Assembly (NCBI RefSeq): GCF_900167455.1
Contig: NZ_FUWJ01000002.1
Location: forward strand, 1,116,305 to 1,180,304
Direction of reading: 5' to 3'
DNA from: Enhydrobacter aerosaccus
GTDB lineage: Bacteria; Pseudomonadota; Alphaproteobacteria; Reyranellales; Reyranellaceae
DNA: 64,000 nucleotides
Part shown: piece by piece, positions 12,263-21,775 of the stretch
Numbering within the stretch: the stretch's first letter is position 1
How the letters are laid out: each line of letters opens with the position of its first letter
Notes under the pieces: generated by a model
The model's database searches: none
The model's input: the letters and a program-made list of their open reading frames with translations, nothing else
What the model was told of the DNA's origin: nothing
Made by a program: the position numbers and the translations under genes

Positions 12263-15200
12263 ATGCAAGCCATCGTCGCAGCCGCCCTCAAGCAGCGCAT
12301 TCTCGTCATCATCCTGGCGGCAGTGCTGATGGCGGGCGGCCTGTTCGCCTACAATTCGCTCAACATCGAAGCCTATCCTGATCCCGTTCCGCCGCTGGTC
12401 GACATCATCACCCAGAATCCGGGGCAGTCGTCGGAGGAGATCGAACGCTACATCACGATCCCGATCGAGATCCAGATGGCGGGGCTGCCGCACGTCCAGG
12501 CCATCCGGACCATCTCCCTATTCGGCCTCTCGGACGTCAAGGTTCAGTTCACCTACGACCTCACCTACCAGCAGGCCTCGCAGTACGTCATCAACCGGCT
12601 GTCGCAGCTCGCCCCTCTGCCCAACGGGGTGCAGCCGCAAATCTCGCCCACCAGCCCGATCGGCGAGATCTTCCGCTACCGGGTCGTGGGTCCTCCCGGC
12701 TACTCGGTGACCGACCTCAAGACGATCCAGGACTGGATCCTGCAACGCCGCTTCAAAGCCATCCCCGGTGTGATCGATGTGACGGGATGGGGCGGCAAGA
12801 CCAAGACCTACGACATCACCGTCGATCTGGCCCGGCTGCAAGCCTACAACCTGACCCTCAAGCAGGTGCTGGACGGGCTGAACAACGCCAACATCAATGT
12901 CGGCGCCAACACGGTGAACATCGGGCCGCAATCGGCGATCGTGCGTTCGGTCGGCCAGATTCGCTCCATGGACGACATCCGCAACACCATGTTGGCGTCG
13001 CCCAACGGTTCGCCGATCCTGGTGTCGGACGTCGCCACCGTAACGGTTGGAAACCAGCCTCGACTGGGAATCGCTGGTCAGAACGACGACGACGATATCG
13101 TGCAGGGCATCGTGCTGATGCGCCGCGGCGCCGAGACGCTGCCCACACTGACCGGCGTGCTGGCGGAGGTGAAGAAGATCAACGCCTCCGGCATCCTCCC
13201 ACCCGGCGTGCGGATCGAACGGATCTACGATCGCAGCGTGCTGGTCGGCGTCACCACCCATACCGTGCTCCACAACATGGTGGTGGGCGTCGTGCTCATC
13301 TTCCTGATCCAGTGGCTTTTCCTGGGTGACCTGCGCAGCGCCCTGATCGTCTCCGCCACCATTCCCTTCGCCTTGCTGTTCGCAGTGACCATCCTGGTCC
13401 TGAACGGCGAATCGGCCAACCTGCTGTCGATGGGCGCCATCGATTTCGGCATCATCGTCGATGCCACGGTGATCATGGTCGAGAACATCTTCCGTCACCT
13501 GACCCTGGCCAGCCATGGTGCCGCGGTCCGGACTGGGCGGCCAACACCCGCCGGACTGACCGGCAGGATAGCGGTGATCTACCAGGCGTCGACGGAAGTG
13601 ACGCAGGCCATCTTCTTCGCCGCCACGATCATCATCGCCGGCTTCCTGCCGCTGTTCACCTTGTCGGGCGTCGAGGGCCACATCTTCGGGCCGATGGCCA
13701 AGACCTACGCCTATGCGTTGTCCGGCGGCCTGCTCGCGACCTTCACTGTCTCGCCCGCCCTGTCAGCCCTGATCCTGCCAGAGAACGTCGCCCACACCGA
13801 GACGCGTGTCGTGCGTGCGCTGTCGCGGTTCTATGGGCGTGTCCGCGACCAGGTGCTGAGGCGTAGAGGGACGACGGTTCTGGCTGGTGTCGGTCTCGTC
13901 GCCCTCGCAGCGCTGGCCGGCAGTTCTATTGGCCTCGAGTTCCTGCCCAAGCTCGAGGAAGGCAACATGTGGATCCGGGCCACGATGCCGACCTCGATCT
14001 CGCTGGAGGAGGGCAACGACTACGCCAACCGGATGCGCAAGCTCATCAAGGGCTTCCCCGAAGCCGAGACGGTCATCTCGCAGCACGGCCGGCCCGATGA
14101 CGGCACCGACTCGACAGGGTTCTTCAATGCCGAATTCTTCGTCCCGCTCAAACCCTTCGACAAGTGGCGCAAGGGGCTCGACAAGGAGCACTTGATCGCC
14201 GAGATCAACGACGCGCTCGTGAAGGCCTTCCCCGGCGTCGAGTTCAATTTCTCGCAATACATCCAGGACAACGTTCAGGAAGCCGCTTCCGGCGTGAAAG
14301 GCGAGAACTCGGTCAAGGTCTTCGGCAATGACCTCGAGACACTGGCGAGACTGGGCGACGAGATCAAGGATGCGATGTCGACGGTGCCGGGCATCGCCGA
14401 TCTGTCGGTGTTCGCGTCGCTGGGCCAGCCCACCATCCGCATCGATATCAACCGCAGCCGGGCCGCCCGCTACGGCCTCGCGCCGGGCGACATCAATGCG
14501 ACCGTCCAGGCCGCCATCGGCGGACAGGCCGCCGGTGACCTGTACGAGAATGGTAGCGACCGGCACTTCCCGATGGTCGTGCGCCTGGCGCCGCGCTACC
14601 GCGAGAATCTCGAAGCGATCAAGCGCATCCCGATCGGTGTTCAGGGACCCAACGGCGTCACGCAGGTGCCACTCAGCGAGGTCGCCACCGTGCAGCTGGT
14701 GTCGGGTGCCTTCTACATCTACCGCGAGCAGCAGGAACGCTACATCCCGGTGAAGTTCAGCGTACGCGGTCGCGATCTTGGCAGTGCCGTCCTCGAGGCG
14801 CAGCAGCGCGTGGCGGAGAAAGTGAAGCTGCCCGGCGGCTATCATCTCGAGTGGGTCGGCGAGTTCGGCAATCTCAAGAATGCCCTCAACCGACTGGCCA
14901 TCGCGGTGCCCATCGCGATCTCGCTGATCCTGCTTCTGCTGTATGTGAGTTTCGGCAGCGTGCGCGACATGCTGCTGGCCGGCAGCGCCATTCCCTTGGC
15001 CTTGACCGGCGGATTGCTGTCCTTGTTCCTCTTCGGCATGCCCTTCAGCATCTCGGCAGCCATCGGTTTCGTGGCGCTGTTCGGCATCGCGGCCATGAAC
15101 GGCATCATGGTACTGTCGTGCTACAATCGACTGATCGATTCCGGACTAGAACCGAACAATGCCCTGCGCCAGACCTGCGAGCAGCAGATGCGGCCGGTCC

Positions 15201-15418
15201 TGATGACCTGCGTCGCCGCCTGCGTCGGACTGCTGCCGGCCGCCTTCTCGACCGCGATCGGCAGCCAAGTGCAGCGGCCGCTGGCGGTGGTCATCGTCGG
15301 CGGCACCTTGCTCGCACCGTGCCTGTTCCTCACGGTCCTTCCGGCGGCGATCGGCCTCTTCTCGCGACGCCGGCCCAGAATAGACGTGCCGGCTCCGAGC
15401 GAGACGGAGGCACACTGA
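12263..15418 (+). CDS. Heavy-metal-efflux-type RND permease (CzcA/HME family)
   Basis: Proton/substrate antiporter of 1051 residues. The TM4 motif DFGIIVDATVIMVEN carries D394, D400 and E407, which correspond to D402, D408 and E415 of CzcA at a constant offset of 8. This DFG...D...E pattern marks the HME rather than the drug-exporting HAE1 family. The N-terminus with NIEAYPDP also fits HME pumps. Twelve transmembrane segments and two large periplasmic loops are present. The gene begins 49 bases after the adaptor stop and its TGA shares a base with the ATG of the outer-membrane channel gene. The substrate is probably a divalent cation or copper/silver. I cannot choose among these from sequence, and some HME-like pumps export organic compounds. 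Confidence 0.9.
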   Translation: MQAIVAAALKQRILVIILAAVLMAGGLFAYNSLNIEAYPDPVPPLVDIITQNPGQSSEEIERYITIPIEIQMAGLPHVQAIRTISLFGLSDVKVQFTYDLTYQQASQYVINRLSQLAPLPNGVQPQISPTSPIGEIFRYRVVGPPGYSVTDLKTIQDWILQRRFKAIPGVIDVTGWGGKTKTYDITVDLARLQAYNLTLKQVLDGLNNANINVGANTVNIGPQSAIVRSVGQIRSMDDIRNTMLASPNGSPILVSDVATVTVGNQPRLGIAGQNDDDDIVQGIVLMRRGAETLPTLTGVLAEVKKINASGILPPGVRIERIYDRSVLVGVTTHTVLHNMVVGVVLIFLIQWLFLGDLRSALIVSATIPFALLFAVTILVLNGESANLLSMGAIDFGIIVDATVIMVENIFRHLTLASHGAAVRTGRPTPAGLTGRIAVIYQASTEVTQAIFFAATIIIAGFLPLFTLSGVEGHIFGPMAKTYAYALSGGLLATFTVSPALSALILPENVAHTETRVVRALSRFYGRVRDQVLRRRGTTVLAGVGLVALAALAGSSIGLEFLPKLEEGNMWIRATMPTSISLEEGNDYANRMRKLIKGFPEAETVISQHGRPDDGTDSTGFFNAEFFVPLKPFDKWRKGLDKEHLIAEINDALVKAFPGVEFNFSQYIQDNVQEAASGVKGENSVKVFGNDLETLARLGDEIKDAMSTVPGIADLSVFASLGQPTIRIDINRSRAARYGLAPGDINATVQAAIGGQAAGDLYENGSDRHFPMVVRLAPRYRENLEAIKRIPIGVQGPNGVTQVPLSEVATVQLVSGAFYIYREQQERYIPVKFSVRGRDLGSAVLEAQQRVAEKVKLPGGYHLEWVGEFGNLKNALNRLAIAVPIAISLILLLLYVSFGSVRDMLLAGSAIPLALTGGLLSLFLFGMPFSISAAIGFVALFGIAAMNGIMVLSCYNRLIDSGLEPNNALRQTCEQQMRPVLMTCVAACVGLLPAAFSTAIGSQVQRPLAVVIVGGTLLAPCLFLTVLPAAIGLFSRRRPRIDVPAPSETEAH

Positions 15419-16959
15419 TGCGCCTCGGGTCGCTGCTTCTCGCTGGCGTCGTTTGCACCGCATTGACTGGCTGCATGGTCGGCCCGGATTTCCAGAATCC
15501 GGCGCCGCCCAAGGCCAGTTCGTTCCTGCCGGATACGCCCACGGACCTCGTCGCCGGCGGCATTCCGGGTGGTGACGCACAAAAGCTGGTTCAGGGGCTC
15601 GATATTCCGGGCCAATGGTGGGAGGTGTTTCAGTCACGACCGCTGAACGGCCTGATCGAGAGTGCCTTGCGGGCCAATCCCGATGTGCACGCGGCCGTGG
15701 CCGGGCTGAAGCAGGCGCAGGAGAATGCCCGGGCCCAGCGCGCCACCCTGTTCCCGACGCTTCAGGCCGGTCTTGGGGCGTCCCAGAACCAGACTCCGAC
15801 CAGCCTGTCGCCGGCGACGTCCACCGGCTCCACGGTCTACGGGCTGTTCACGCTGGGCCTCAGCATCAGCTATGCCCTCGACATCTGGGGCGGCAACCGC
15901 CGCCAGATCGAATCGCTCGAAGCGCTGGCCGAGGCGCAATGCTTCCAGCTCGAAGGCGCCTACCTGTCGCTGGCCTCGAACGTGGTTGCCGCGGCGATCC
16001 AGGAAGCCTCGCTGCGGGCTCAGATCGACGCCACGCAACGCATCATTGCGGCCCAGCGCGAAACGCTTGGTATCCTGCAGCGCCAATCCGGCCTGGGAGC
16101 AATTCCCGGCGGCGATGTGGCGACGCAGCAGGCCGCCCTGGCCCAGTCCGAAGCGACACTGCCGCCGCTGCAGAAGGCTCTTGCTCTGCAACGTGATCTC
16201 CTCGTCACGCTCACCGGACGGTTGCCGAACGAGGATGTCGCCGCGAAATTCCGGCTCGAAGACCTGACCCTGCCACGCGACTTGCCTCTCAGCCTCCCGT
16301 CTCGCCTGGTCGAACAGCGGCCGGATGTACGGGCGGCCGAGTCCAATCTTCATTCGGCCAGCGCGCTGGTCGGTGTGGCGACTGCCAATCAGCTTCCGCA
16401 GATCACCCTCAGTACGAGTGTCAACACGCAGTCGCTCAGCACGGATACGCTGTTCGGCCCCGGCCTGATGGGCCTGTCGGTCGGGGCAAGCGCGCTTCAG
16501 ACCGTGCTCGATGGCGGTGCGCTGGCCGCCAAGAAGCGAGCCGCCATCGCCGGACTGGAACAGGCCGATGCCCAGTATCGTTCGACCGTGCTGCTGGCCT
16601 TCCGCAATGTCGCCGATACGCTGCGCAGCCTGCAGTATGATGCGATCACGCTGAAAGCCTCGGTCGATGCCGAGAATGCAGCCGCAACCAGCCTCGACAT
16701 CGCCCAGCGCCGGCTGGCCTTGGGTGATACGACCTATCTGACGGTCCTGATTGCGCAGCTCACCTATCAGCAGGCGTTGCTCAATCGGGTCCAGGCGCAG
16801 GCCTCTCGCCTGACCGATACGGCGGCGCTGTTCCAGGCGCTTGGCGGCGGCTGGTGGAATCGCGACGCCGGGCCCGAGGAACAGGCACGCCGGCTGCATT
16901 GTCAGCCGCCGGCACGACCTGCCGCCAGCGCAAAGCCGACGGTCGCGCAGGCGCTCTGA
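15418..16959 (+). CDS. Outer-membrane efflux lipoprotein, NodT/OprM family
   Basis: Outer-membrane channel of 513 residues completing the tripartite pump. A lipoprotein signal ends in LTGC, with the acylated Cys near residue 19. Two OEP repeats follow (about 70-260 and 290-480), with the NodT-typical start MVGPDFQNP and long coiled-coil helices. The start ATG 15418 shares its A with the TGA of the pump gene. The frame is open further upstream, but that part overlaps the pump gene and lacks a signal peptide. Being in the same operon, it is the likely partner of the HME pump; it could also serve the MdtABC-like system, which has no channel gene in view. Confidence 0.93.
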   Translation: MRLGSLLLAGVVCTALTGCMVGPDFQNPAPPKASSFLPDTPTDLVAGGIPGGDAQKLVQGLDIPGQWWEVFQSRPLNGLIESALRANPDVHAAVAGLKQAQENARAQRATLFPTLQAGLGASQNQTPTSLSPATSTGSTVYGLFTLGLSISYALDIWGGNRRQIESLEALAEAQCFQLEGAYLSLASNVVAAAIQEASLRAQIDATQRIIAAQRETLGILQRQSGLGAIPGGDVATQQAALAQSEATLPPLQKALALQRDLLVTLTGRLPNEDVAAKFRLEDLTLPRDLPLSLPSRLVEQRPDVRAAESNLHSASALVGVATANQLPQITLSTSVNTQSLSTDTLFGPGLMGLSVGASALQTVLDGGALAAKKRAAIAGLEQADAQYRSTVLLAFRNVADTLRSLQYDAITLKASVDAENAAATSLDIAQRRLALGDTTYLTVLIAQLTYQQALLNRVQAQASRLTDTAALFQALGGGWWNRDAGPEEQARRLHCQPPARPAASAKPTVAQAL

Positions 16960-17007
16960 CCCCACCATCGGCTTGACCATGGCACGCGCACTCGGGAAAA
17001 GAGCGCG

Positions 17008-17805
17008 ATGCCTCCCTCAGACGATTTCATTGACCTTGGCGACCGGACCCTTCGCGTGCGACGGCTCGAGCCGCAGCGCAGCGATGGACTGGAGCGCACC
17101 ACGCTGATCTTCCTGCATGAAGGGCTGGGCTGCATCGAGATGTGGCGCGACTTCCCGCAGAAGCTTTGCGACGCCACGCAGTGCACCGGGCTGATCTATG
17201 ATCGCACGGCCTACGGCCAGTCGAGCCCGTGGCCGTCCGACCCCGGCGTCCGTTATATGGAGATCGAGGCCGACCTGATTCTGCCCAAGTTGCTGGCTGC
17301 CACCGGTATCGAGGACTGCGTTCTGGTGGGCCATAGTGACGGTGGCACCATTGCCCTGAACTATGCCGCCGCCGATCCCGAGCCGCTTCGCGCGGTGACG
17401 ACGCTCGCCGCCCACGCCATCAACGAACCGATCTGCGTCGATCGCATCCGCGATGCCCAGGCTGCCTTTACCGTGGGCGATCTACGGCAGCGCCTGCTGA
17501 AGTACCATGGCGACAATGTCGATCGCGCCTTCCATCTCTGGGCCGATGCATGGTCCGCTCCCGGCTTCCAGCCGATGGACGCGGACGGACGGCTGCCGGG
17601 TATCCAGGTGCCGGTGCAGGCGATCCAAGGCGAAGACGACGAATACGGCACCGAACTTCAACTCGGCATCATCGCCGGCAAGGTGGGCGGCTACTGCGAA
17701 ACCCGCCTCGTCCCGGATTGCGGGCACAGCCCGCATCTGCAGCAGCCCGCCTATGTCCTGTCGGAAATAGCCCGCTTCATCGCCCCCTTGGCGTTGTTGG
17801 GATAA
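17008..17805 (+). CDS. Alpha/beta hydrolase
   Basis: Soluble alpha/beta-hydrolase of 265 residues. The nucleophile elbow is GHSDGG with S110. The oxyanion region LHEGLGCIEMW is near residue 36, the acidic residue is probably in the GEDDEYG segment, and the histidine is in DCGHSPHLQQP near the C-terminus. The LHEGLG motif is shared with many esterases and meta-cleavage-product-like hydrolases annotated only generally. It starts 48 bases after the outer-membrane channel gene, with a GA-rich ribosome-binding site, and could be co-transcribed with it. Substrate unknown. Confidence 0.85.
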   Translation: MPPSDDFIDLGDRTLRVRRLEPQRSDGLERTTLIFLHEGLGCIEMWRDFPQKLCDATQCTGLIYDRTAYGQSSPWPSDPGVRYMEIEADLILPKLLAATGIEDCVLVGHSDGGTIALNYAAADPEPLRAVTTLAAHAINEPICVDRIRDAQAAFTVGDLRQRLLKYHGDNVDRAFHLWADAWSAPGFQPMDADGRLPGIQVPVQAIQGEDDEYGTELQLGIIAGKVGGYCETRLVPDCGHSPHLQQPAYVLSEIARFIAPLALLG

Positions 17806-18129
17806 GGACCCGAACTTCGGTCGCCGAGAGCGTCCGGTAACGGCCCGAAGCAGACTCCGCCCTACAACTTGAGATTGCTGCACTCAACAATGCGGAGAAG
17901 CCGGTGCTCGCAGACAGCAGGCTTGTCAGCCCAGAATTTGACCAAATGGACAAGAAAATTTGCCCACTTATCAAGCGTATGGCAAGATTTTCCGGGATGA
18001 TGCCGAATGGCCTGTGGCGGAGGAGCAGTGTCCCGGCTGGCATTTCGGTTGCATATCAGCCCTCGACGCGTCCATTTCGGCGCACGGTTGCGATCGGCAG
18101 CCAACGGCAAACGAGGAAAGGGAGACGAG
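17806..18129 (+). other. Intergenic leader of the BMP transporter operon (no gene)
   Basis: This 324-base gap holds no convincing coding sequence. Its middle (about 17930-17995) is markedly more A/T-rich than the surroundings and contains a near-perfect palindrome, annotated separately. TTGCCC at 17960 could be a -35 box, but the -10 candidate 17 bases on is poor. GGGAG just before 18130 is the operon's ribosome-binding site. Confidence 0.6.
17938..17953. promoter_or_regulatory. Palindromic candidate operator for the BMP transporter operon
   Basis: TTGACCAAATGGACAA is an inverted repeat: TTGaCCA and TGGaCAA match in 6 of 7 positions around an AA centre. It lies in the A/T-rich part of the gap, about 177 bases upstream of the substrate-binding-protein gene. 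The size and symmetry resemble GntR-family operators. No regulator gene is adjacent, so the binding protein is unknown. Confidence 0.35.
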
Positions 18130-19155
18130 ATGGGAGTTTTCAAAGCCGGGCGCGCGATCGTCGCGCCACGTCGCGCCGTGTTGCGCGCCGCCGCCGCGAT
18201 GGCCGTTGCTGGCGCGCTGCCCGCCTGGGCGCAGAGCGTGAAGGGCAAACTGAAGGTTGCCGGCATCTACACCGTTCCGGTCGAACAGCAGTGGGTCGGC
18301 CGCATCCATACGGCCCTCAAGGCTGCGGAGGCCCGTGGCGACATCGATTATGTCTGGGCGGAGTCCATCGCCAATACGGACTATGAACGGGTGATGCGCC
18401 AATACGCCGAGGGCGGCCAGCAGCTGGTGTTCGGCGAGGTGTTCGGCGTGGAACGTGCCGCCCGCACTGTGGCCAAGGATTATCCCAAGACCGCGTTCGT
18501 CATGGGTTCGAGCTTCAAGCCACAGGAACCGAACTTCTCGGTCTTCGACAACTACATCCAGGAGCCGGCCTATCTCACCGGCATGATCGCCGGCGGCATG
18601 ACCAAATCGAACATCATCGGGATGGTCGGGGGCTATCCGATCCCCGAGGTCAACCGCCTGATGAATGCCTTCATGGAGGGAGCCAAGGAGGTAAACCCGC
18701 AGGTGAAGTTCCTCGTCGGCTTCATTGGCTCGTGGTTCGATCCGCCCAAGGCCAAGGAAGCAGCTTTCGCCATGATCGACCGCGGCGCGGACGTGATGTA
18801 TGCGGAACGCTTCGGCGTGTCGGATGCCGCCAAGGAGCGCAAGGTGTTGGCGATTGGCAACGTGATCAATACCCAGCCGCAATATCCGGATACCGTCGTC
18901 GCCAGTGCGCTGTGGCACATGGAACCGACGGTGGACCGCGCGATCGCGGCCGTGAAAGCGGGAACCTACAAGGCCGAAGATTACGGCCCGTACAGCCGGA
19001 TGGAGTACAAGGGCTCTAGCCTTGCTCCCTTGGGAACCTTCGAATCCAAGGTTCCGGAGGCGCTGAAGGAAAAGGTCAAGGCGCGCGAGCAGGAGATCCT
19101 TGCCGGCAAGTTCACGGTCAAGGTGAACGACGCCGAGCCGAAAGCGACGATGTGA
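18130..19155 (+). CDS. BMP-family ABC transporter substrate-binding protein
   Basis: Periplasmic solute receptor of 341 residues in the basic-membrane-protein (BMP/PnrA) family, which binds nucleosides and related bases. A twin-arginine-like signal (APRRAVLRAAAAM, then a hydrophobic stretch ending ALPAWAQ) replaces the lipobox seen in Gram-positive members. I start at ATG 18130 because GGGAG lies just ahead; the frame is open to 18007, but that extension spoils the signal peptide. Family segments visible include AYLTGMIAGGMTKSN and GMVGGYPIPEVNR. It is the first gene of a five-gene operon with an ATPase, two permeases and a CodA-type deaminase, which points to cytosine-type bases or nucleosides as ligand. 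Confidence 0.92.
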   Translation: MGVFKAGRAIVAPRRAVLRAAAAMAVAGALPAWAQSVKGKLKVAGIYTVPVEQQWVGRIHTALKAAEARGDIDYVWAESIANTDYERVMRQYAEGGQQLVFGEVFGVERAARTVAKDYPKTAFVMGSSFKPQEPNFSVFDNYIQEPAYLTGMIAGGMTKSNIIGMVGGYPIPEVNRLMNAFMEGAKEVNPQVKFLVGFIGSWFDPPKAKEAAFAMIDRGADVMYAERFGVSDAAKERKVLAIGNVINTQPQYPDTVVASALWHMEPTVDRAIAAVKAGTYKAEDYGPYSRMEYKGSSLAPLGTFESKVPEALKEKVKAREQEILAGKFTVKVNDAEPKATM

Positions 19156-20729
19156 CGGCGGCGTCCGCGTCACGCTCGCTCTCCACCAAAGGTAAGCCGG
19201 AGGTCGTCCTCCGGCTTACCGGCATCACCAAGCGCTTCGGTCCGCTGCTTGCCAACGACGCGATCTCGTTGACGTTGCATGCCGGCGAGGTCCTTGCCTT
19301 GCTGGGAGAGAACGGCGCCGGCAAGACAACCTTGATGAATATCCTGTTCGGCCATTACGTCGCCGAACAGGGCACCATCGAAGTCTTTGGCCGCCCTTTG
19401 CCGCCAGGCTCGCCGCACGCCGCACTGGAAGCCGGCATCGGCATGGTGCACCAGCATTTTACCCTGGCAGACAACCTGTCAGTGCTGGACAACGTCGCGG
19501 TCGGCACCGAATCGCTGTGGCGCCTCCGATCGGATCGGAGGGCCTCACGGACACGCTTGCTGGAGCTGGCACAACGGTTCGGATTGGACGTGCGCCCCGA
19601 CGCGCTCGTGGCGGACCTGTCGGTCGGCGAGCGACAGCGCGTCGAGATCCTGAAAGCCCTCTATCGCGATGCTCGCATCCTCATCCTGGACGAACCCACG
19701 GCGGTCCTGACGCCCCAGGAAGCGGCCGGCCTGTTCGAGACATTGGGGCGGCTGACAGCCGATGGCCTGGCCATTGTCTTCATCAGCCACAAGATGAACG
19801 AAGTTTTCGCGGCCAGCGATACGGTCGCCGTGCTGCGCGCCGGCAAGCTGGTCGCCACCCACGCAACGAATAGCACCGACCGCGCCAAATTGGCGGAGCT
19901 CATGGTCGGCCGAACGGTGACACCCCCCGCCCCCCTGCCGCTCCTCGCCGGCGATCCGGTGCTGGATCTGTCTCGGGTGACGGTGGTTTCTGGCCATGGC
20001 CAACCCTTGCTGGATGCGGTGGACCTGACCGTGTGCCGACATCAGGTCGTTGGCATCGCCGGCGTATCGGGCAACGGTCAGACAGCGCTGGCCGAACTGG
20101 TCAGCGGTTTGAGCGCCCCCGACTCCGGACGCGTAACGATCAAGGGCGTTGGCGTCGAGCGGGCCGATCCGAAGGCCATGGTCCATCGCGGCGTGGCGCG
20201 GATCCCCGAGGACAGGCACAGCGCCGGCCTCGTCGGCGCCATGACGGTATGGGAGAACCTGATCGGCGAACGCTACCGTGACCGCGCGTTCTCGCGGTTC
20301 GGCATCTTGCGCCGCAGCGCCGCCCGCACTTATGCACGCGAGGTGATCAAGGACTTCGACGTTCGCTGCCCTGGACCGGATGCGCGCACGCAGCTCTTGT
20401 CGGGCGGCAACATGCAGAAGCTCATCCTCGGCCGAACGCTTGCCTACAGGCCGGATCTGATCCTGGCCAGCCAGCCTACACGCGGCTTGGATATCGGCGC
20501 GGTGTCCTACGTCCACGGTCGACTGCTGGAGGCACGGGCCGCCGGTGCCGGCGTGCTGCTGATTTCCGAGGACCTGGACGAGATCCTGGCTCTGGCCGAC
20601 AGGATTGCGGTGATCCATCAGGCCCGGCTGACTCCACTTCTGCCAAACGGCCATGTGTCGATCGGCCAGCTCGGCCTGCTGATGGCCGGTCACTGGGACA
20701 TCCTTCCGGAGATTCTCGATGCGGCTTGA
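19152..20729 (+). CDS. ABC transporter ATP-binding protein, nucleoside/sugar (YufO/RbsA-like) type
   Basis: Cytoplasmic ATPase of 525 residues with two fused nucleotide-binding domains. The first has a full Walker A (GENGAGKTT), signature LSVGERQ and Walker B ILILDEPT. The second has the degenerate P-loop GVSGNGQT and signature LSGGNMQK, as is normal for this transporter class. The start is a GTG at 19152 overlapping the receptor gene's TGA by 4 bases, which implies coupled translation. It powers the two permeases encoded immediately downstream. Confidence 0.93.
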   Translation: MTAASASRSLSTKGKPEVVLRLTGITKRFGPLLANDAISLTLHAGEVLALLGENGAGKTTLMNILFGHYVAEQGTIEVFGRPLPPGSPHAALEAGIGMVHQHFTLADNLSVLDNVAVGTESLWRLRSDRRASRTRLLELAQRFGLDVRPDALVADLSVGERQRVEILKALYRDARILILDEPTAVLTPQEAAGLFETLGRLTADGLAIVFISHKMNEVFAASDTVAVLRAGKLVATHATNSTDRAKLAELMVGRTVTPPAPLPLLAGDPVLDLSRVTVVSGHGQPLLDAVDLTVCRHQVVGIAGVSGNGQTALAELVSGLSAPDSGRVTIKGVGVERADPKAMVHRGVARIPEDRHSAGLVGAMTVWENLIGERYRDRAFSRFGILRRSAARTYAREVIKDFDVRCPGPDARTQLLSGGNMQKLILGRTLAYRPDLILASQPTRGLDIGAVSYVHGRLLEARAAGAGVLLISEDLDEILALADRIAVIHQARLTPLLPNGHVSIGQLGLLMAGHWDILPEILDAA

Positions 20730-21768
20730 ACCGCGCGCCGACAGCCCTCTTTCCCTCCAGTTGATCGCGCCCCTCGGAGCAATAGCGGCGGCACTCGCGC
20801 TCTGCGCGGTGCTCGTCGCGTGGACCGGGGCGCCGGTGCTGCGCGCCTACGGACTGCTGATCGAGGGGGCGCTGGGCTCGCGCTTCGCGCTGACCGAGAC
20901 GCTCACCCGGGCAACGCCTCTGATCCTGACCGGCCTCGCCGCGGCTGTCGCCTTTCGGGCCAAGCTCTGGAACATCGGCGCGGAAGGGCAGCTCTACATG
21001 GGCGCGCTGACGGCCGTGATCCTGGGAGGCGGGATGATCGATCTGCCGGCGGGGTTGCTTGTCCCCCTCGTGATGCTGGCGGCGATGGCAGTGGGCGGGG
21101 CGACCCTTCTCGGGCCGGCGGTGTTGAAGGTCCGCTTCGGCGTCGACGAGGTGGTGACCACGCTGCTCCTGAATTTCGTCGTGCTGCTGTTGGTGTCGAT
21201 GCTGCTCGAGGGGCCGTTGAAGGACCCGATGGGAATGGGCTGGCCGCAATCGGCGCCAGTGATCTCTGCCGCGGAACTACCGAAGCTGATCGCCCGTACG
21301 CGCCTGCATGCGGGATTGGCCATCGCCGTGGGATTGGCGATCCTGCTGTGGTTGATCGATACGCGCACCATCTGGGGCTATGAGAACCGCGCGGTGGGCG
21401 CCAATCCTCGGGCCGCCGCCTTCGCCGGTATGCCGGTGACCTGGATCATGCTGCGCACGGCGCTGCTGTCGGGCGGCCTGGCTGGACTGGCCGGTGCGGC
21501 CGAAGTCTGCGGGCTCAAAGGCTATCTGACACTCGATCTGTCGCCGGGCTTTGGCTATAGCGGCATCGTCGTCGCCATGCTGGCGCAGCTGCATCCATTG
21601 GGCGTGGTCGGCGCGGCTGTATTCATCGCCGCCATCTTCGTCGGAGCCGACGCGATGAGCCGGGCGATGCCGATCCCGAACTACATCGCCGACGTGATGG
21701 TTTCCACGAGCCTGCTGTGCATGCTCGTTGCCGGCTTGCTGGTGCGCTACCGGTTACGGCGCGGATAG
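20719..21768 (+). CDS. ABC transporter permease, nucleoside type (BPD_transp_2)
   Basis: Integral-membrane permease of 349 residues with about 8-10 hydrophobic segments. Family landmarks include LTRATPLILTGLAAAVAFRA, FRAKLWNIGAEGQ (the cytoplasmic coupling region) and DEVVTTLLLNF. It is a YufP-like member of the BMP-associated permease family. The ATG at 20719 lies inside the end of the ATPase gene (11-base overlap). It should pair with the next permease to form the translocation channel. Confidence 0.92.
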   Translation: MRLEPRADSPLSLQLIAPLGAIAAALALCAVLVAWTGAPVLRAYGLLIEGALGSRFALTETLTRATPLILTGLAAAVAFRAKLWNIGAEGQLYMGALTAVILGGGMIDLPAGLLVPLVMLAAMAVGGATLLGPAVLKVRFGVDEVVTTLLLNFVVLLLVSMLLEGPLKDPMGMGWPQSAPVISAAELPKLIARTRLHAGLAIAVGLAILLWLIDTRTIWGYENRAVGANPRAAAFAGMPVTWIMLRTALLSGGLAGLAGAAEVCGLKGYLTLDLSPGFGYSGIVVAMLAQLHPLGVVGAAVFIAAIFVGADAMSRAMPIPNYIADVMVSTSLLCMLVAGLLVRYRLRRG

Positions 21769-21775
21769 AAAAGAC

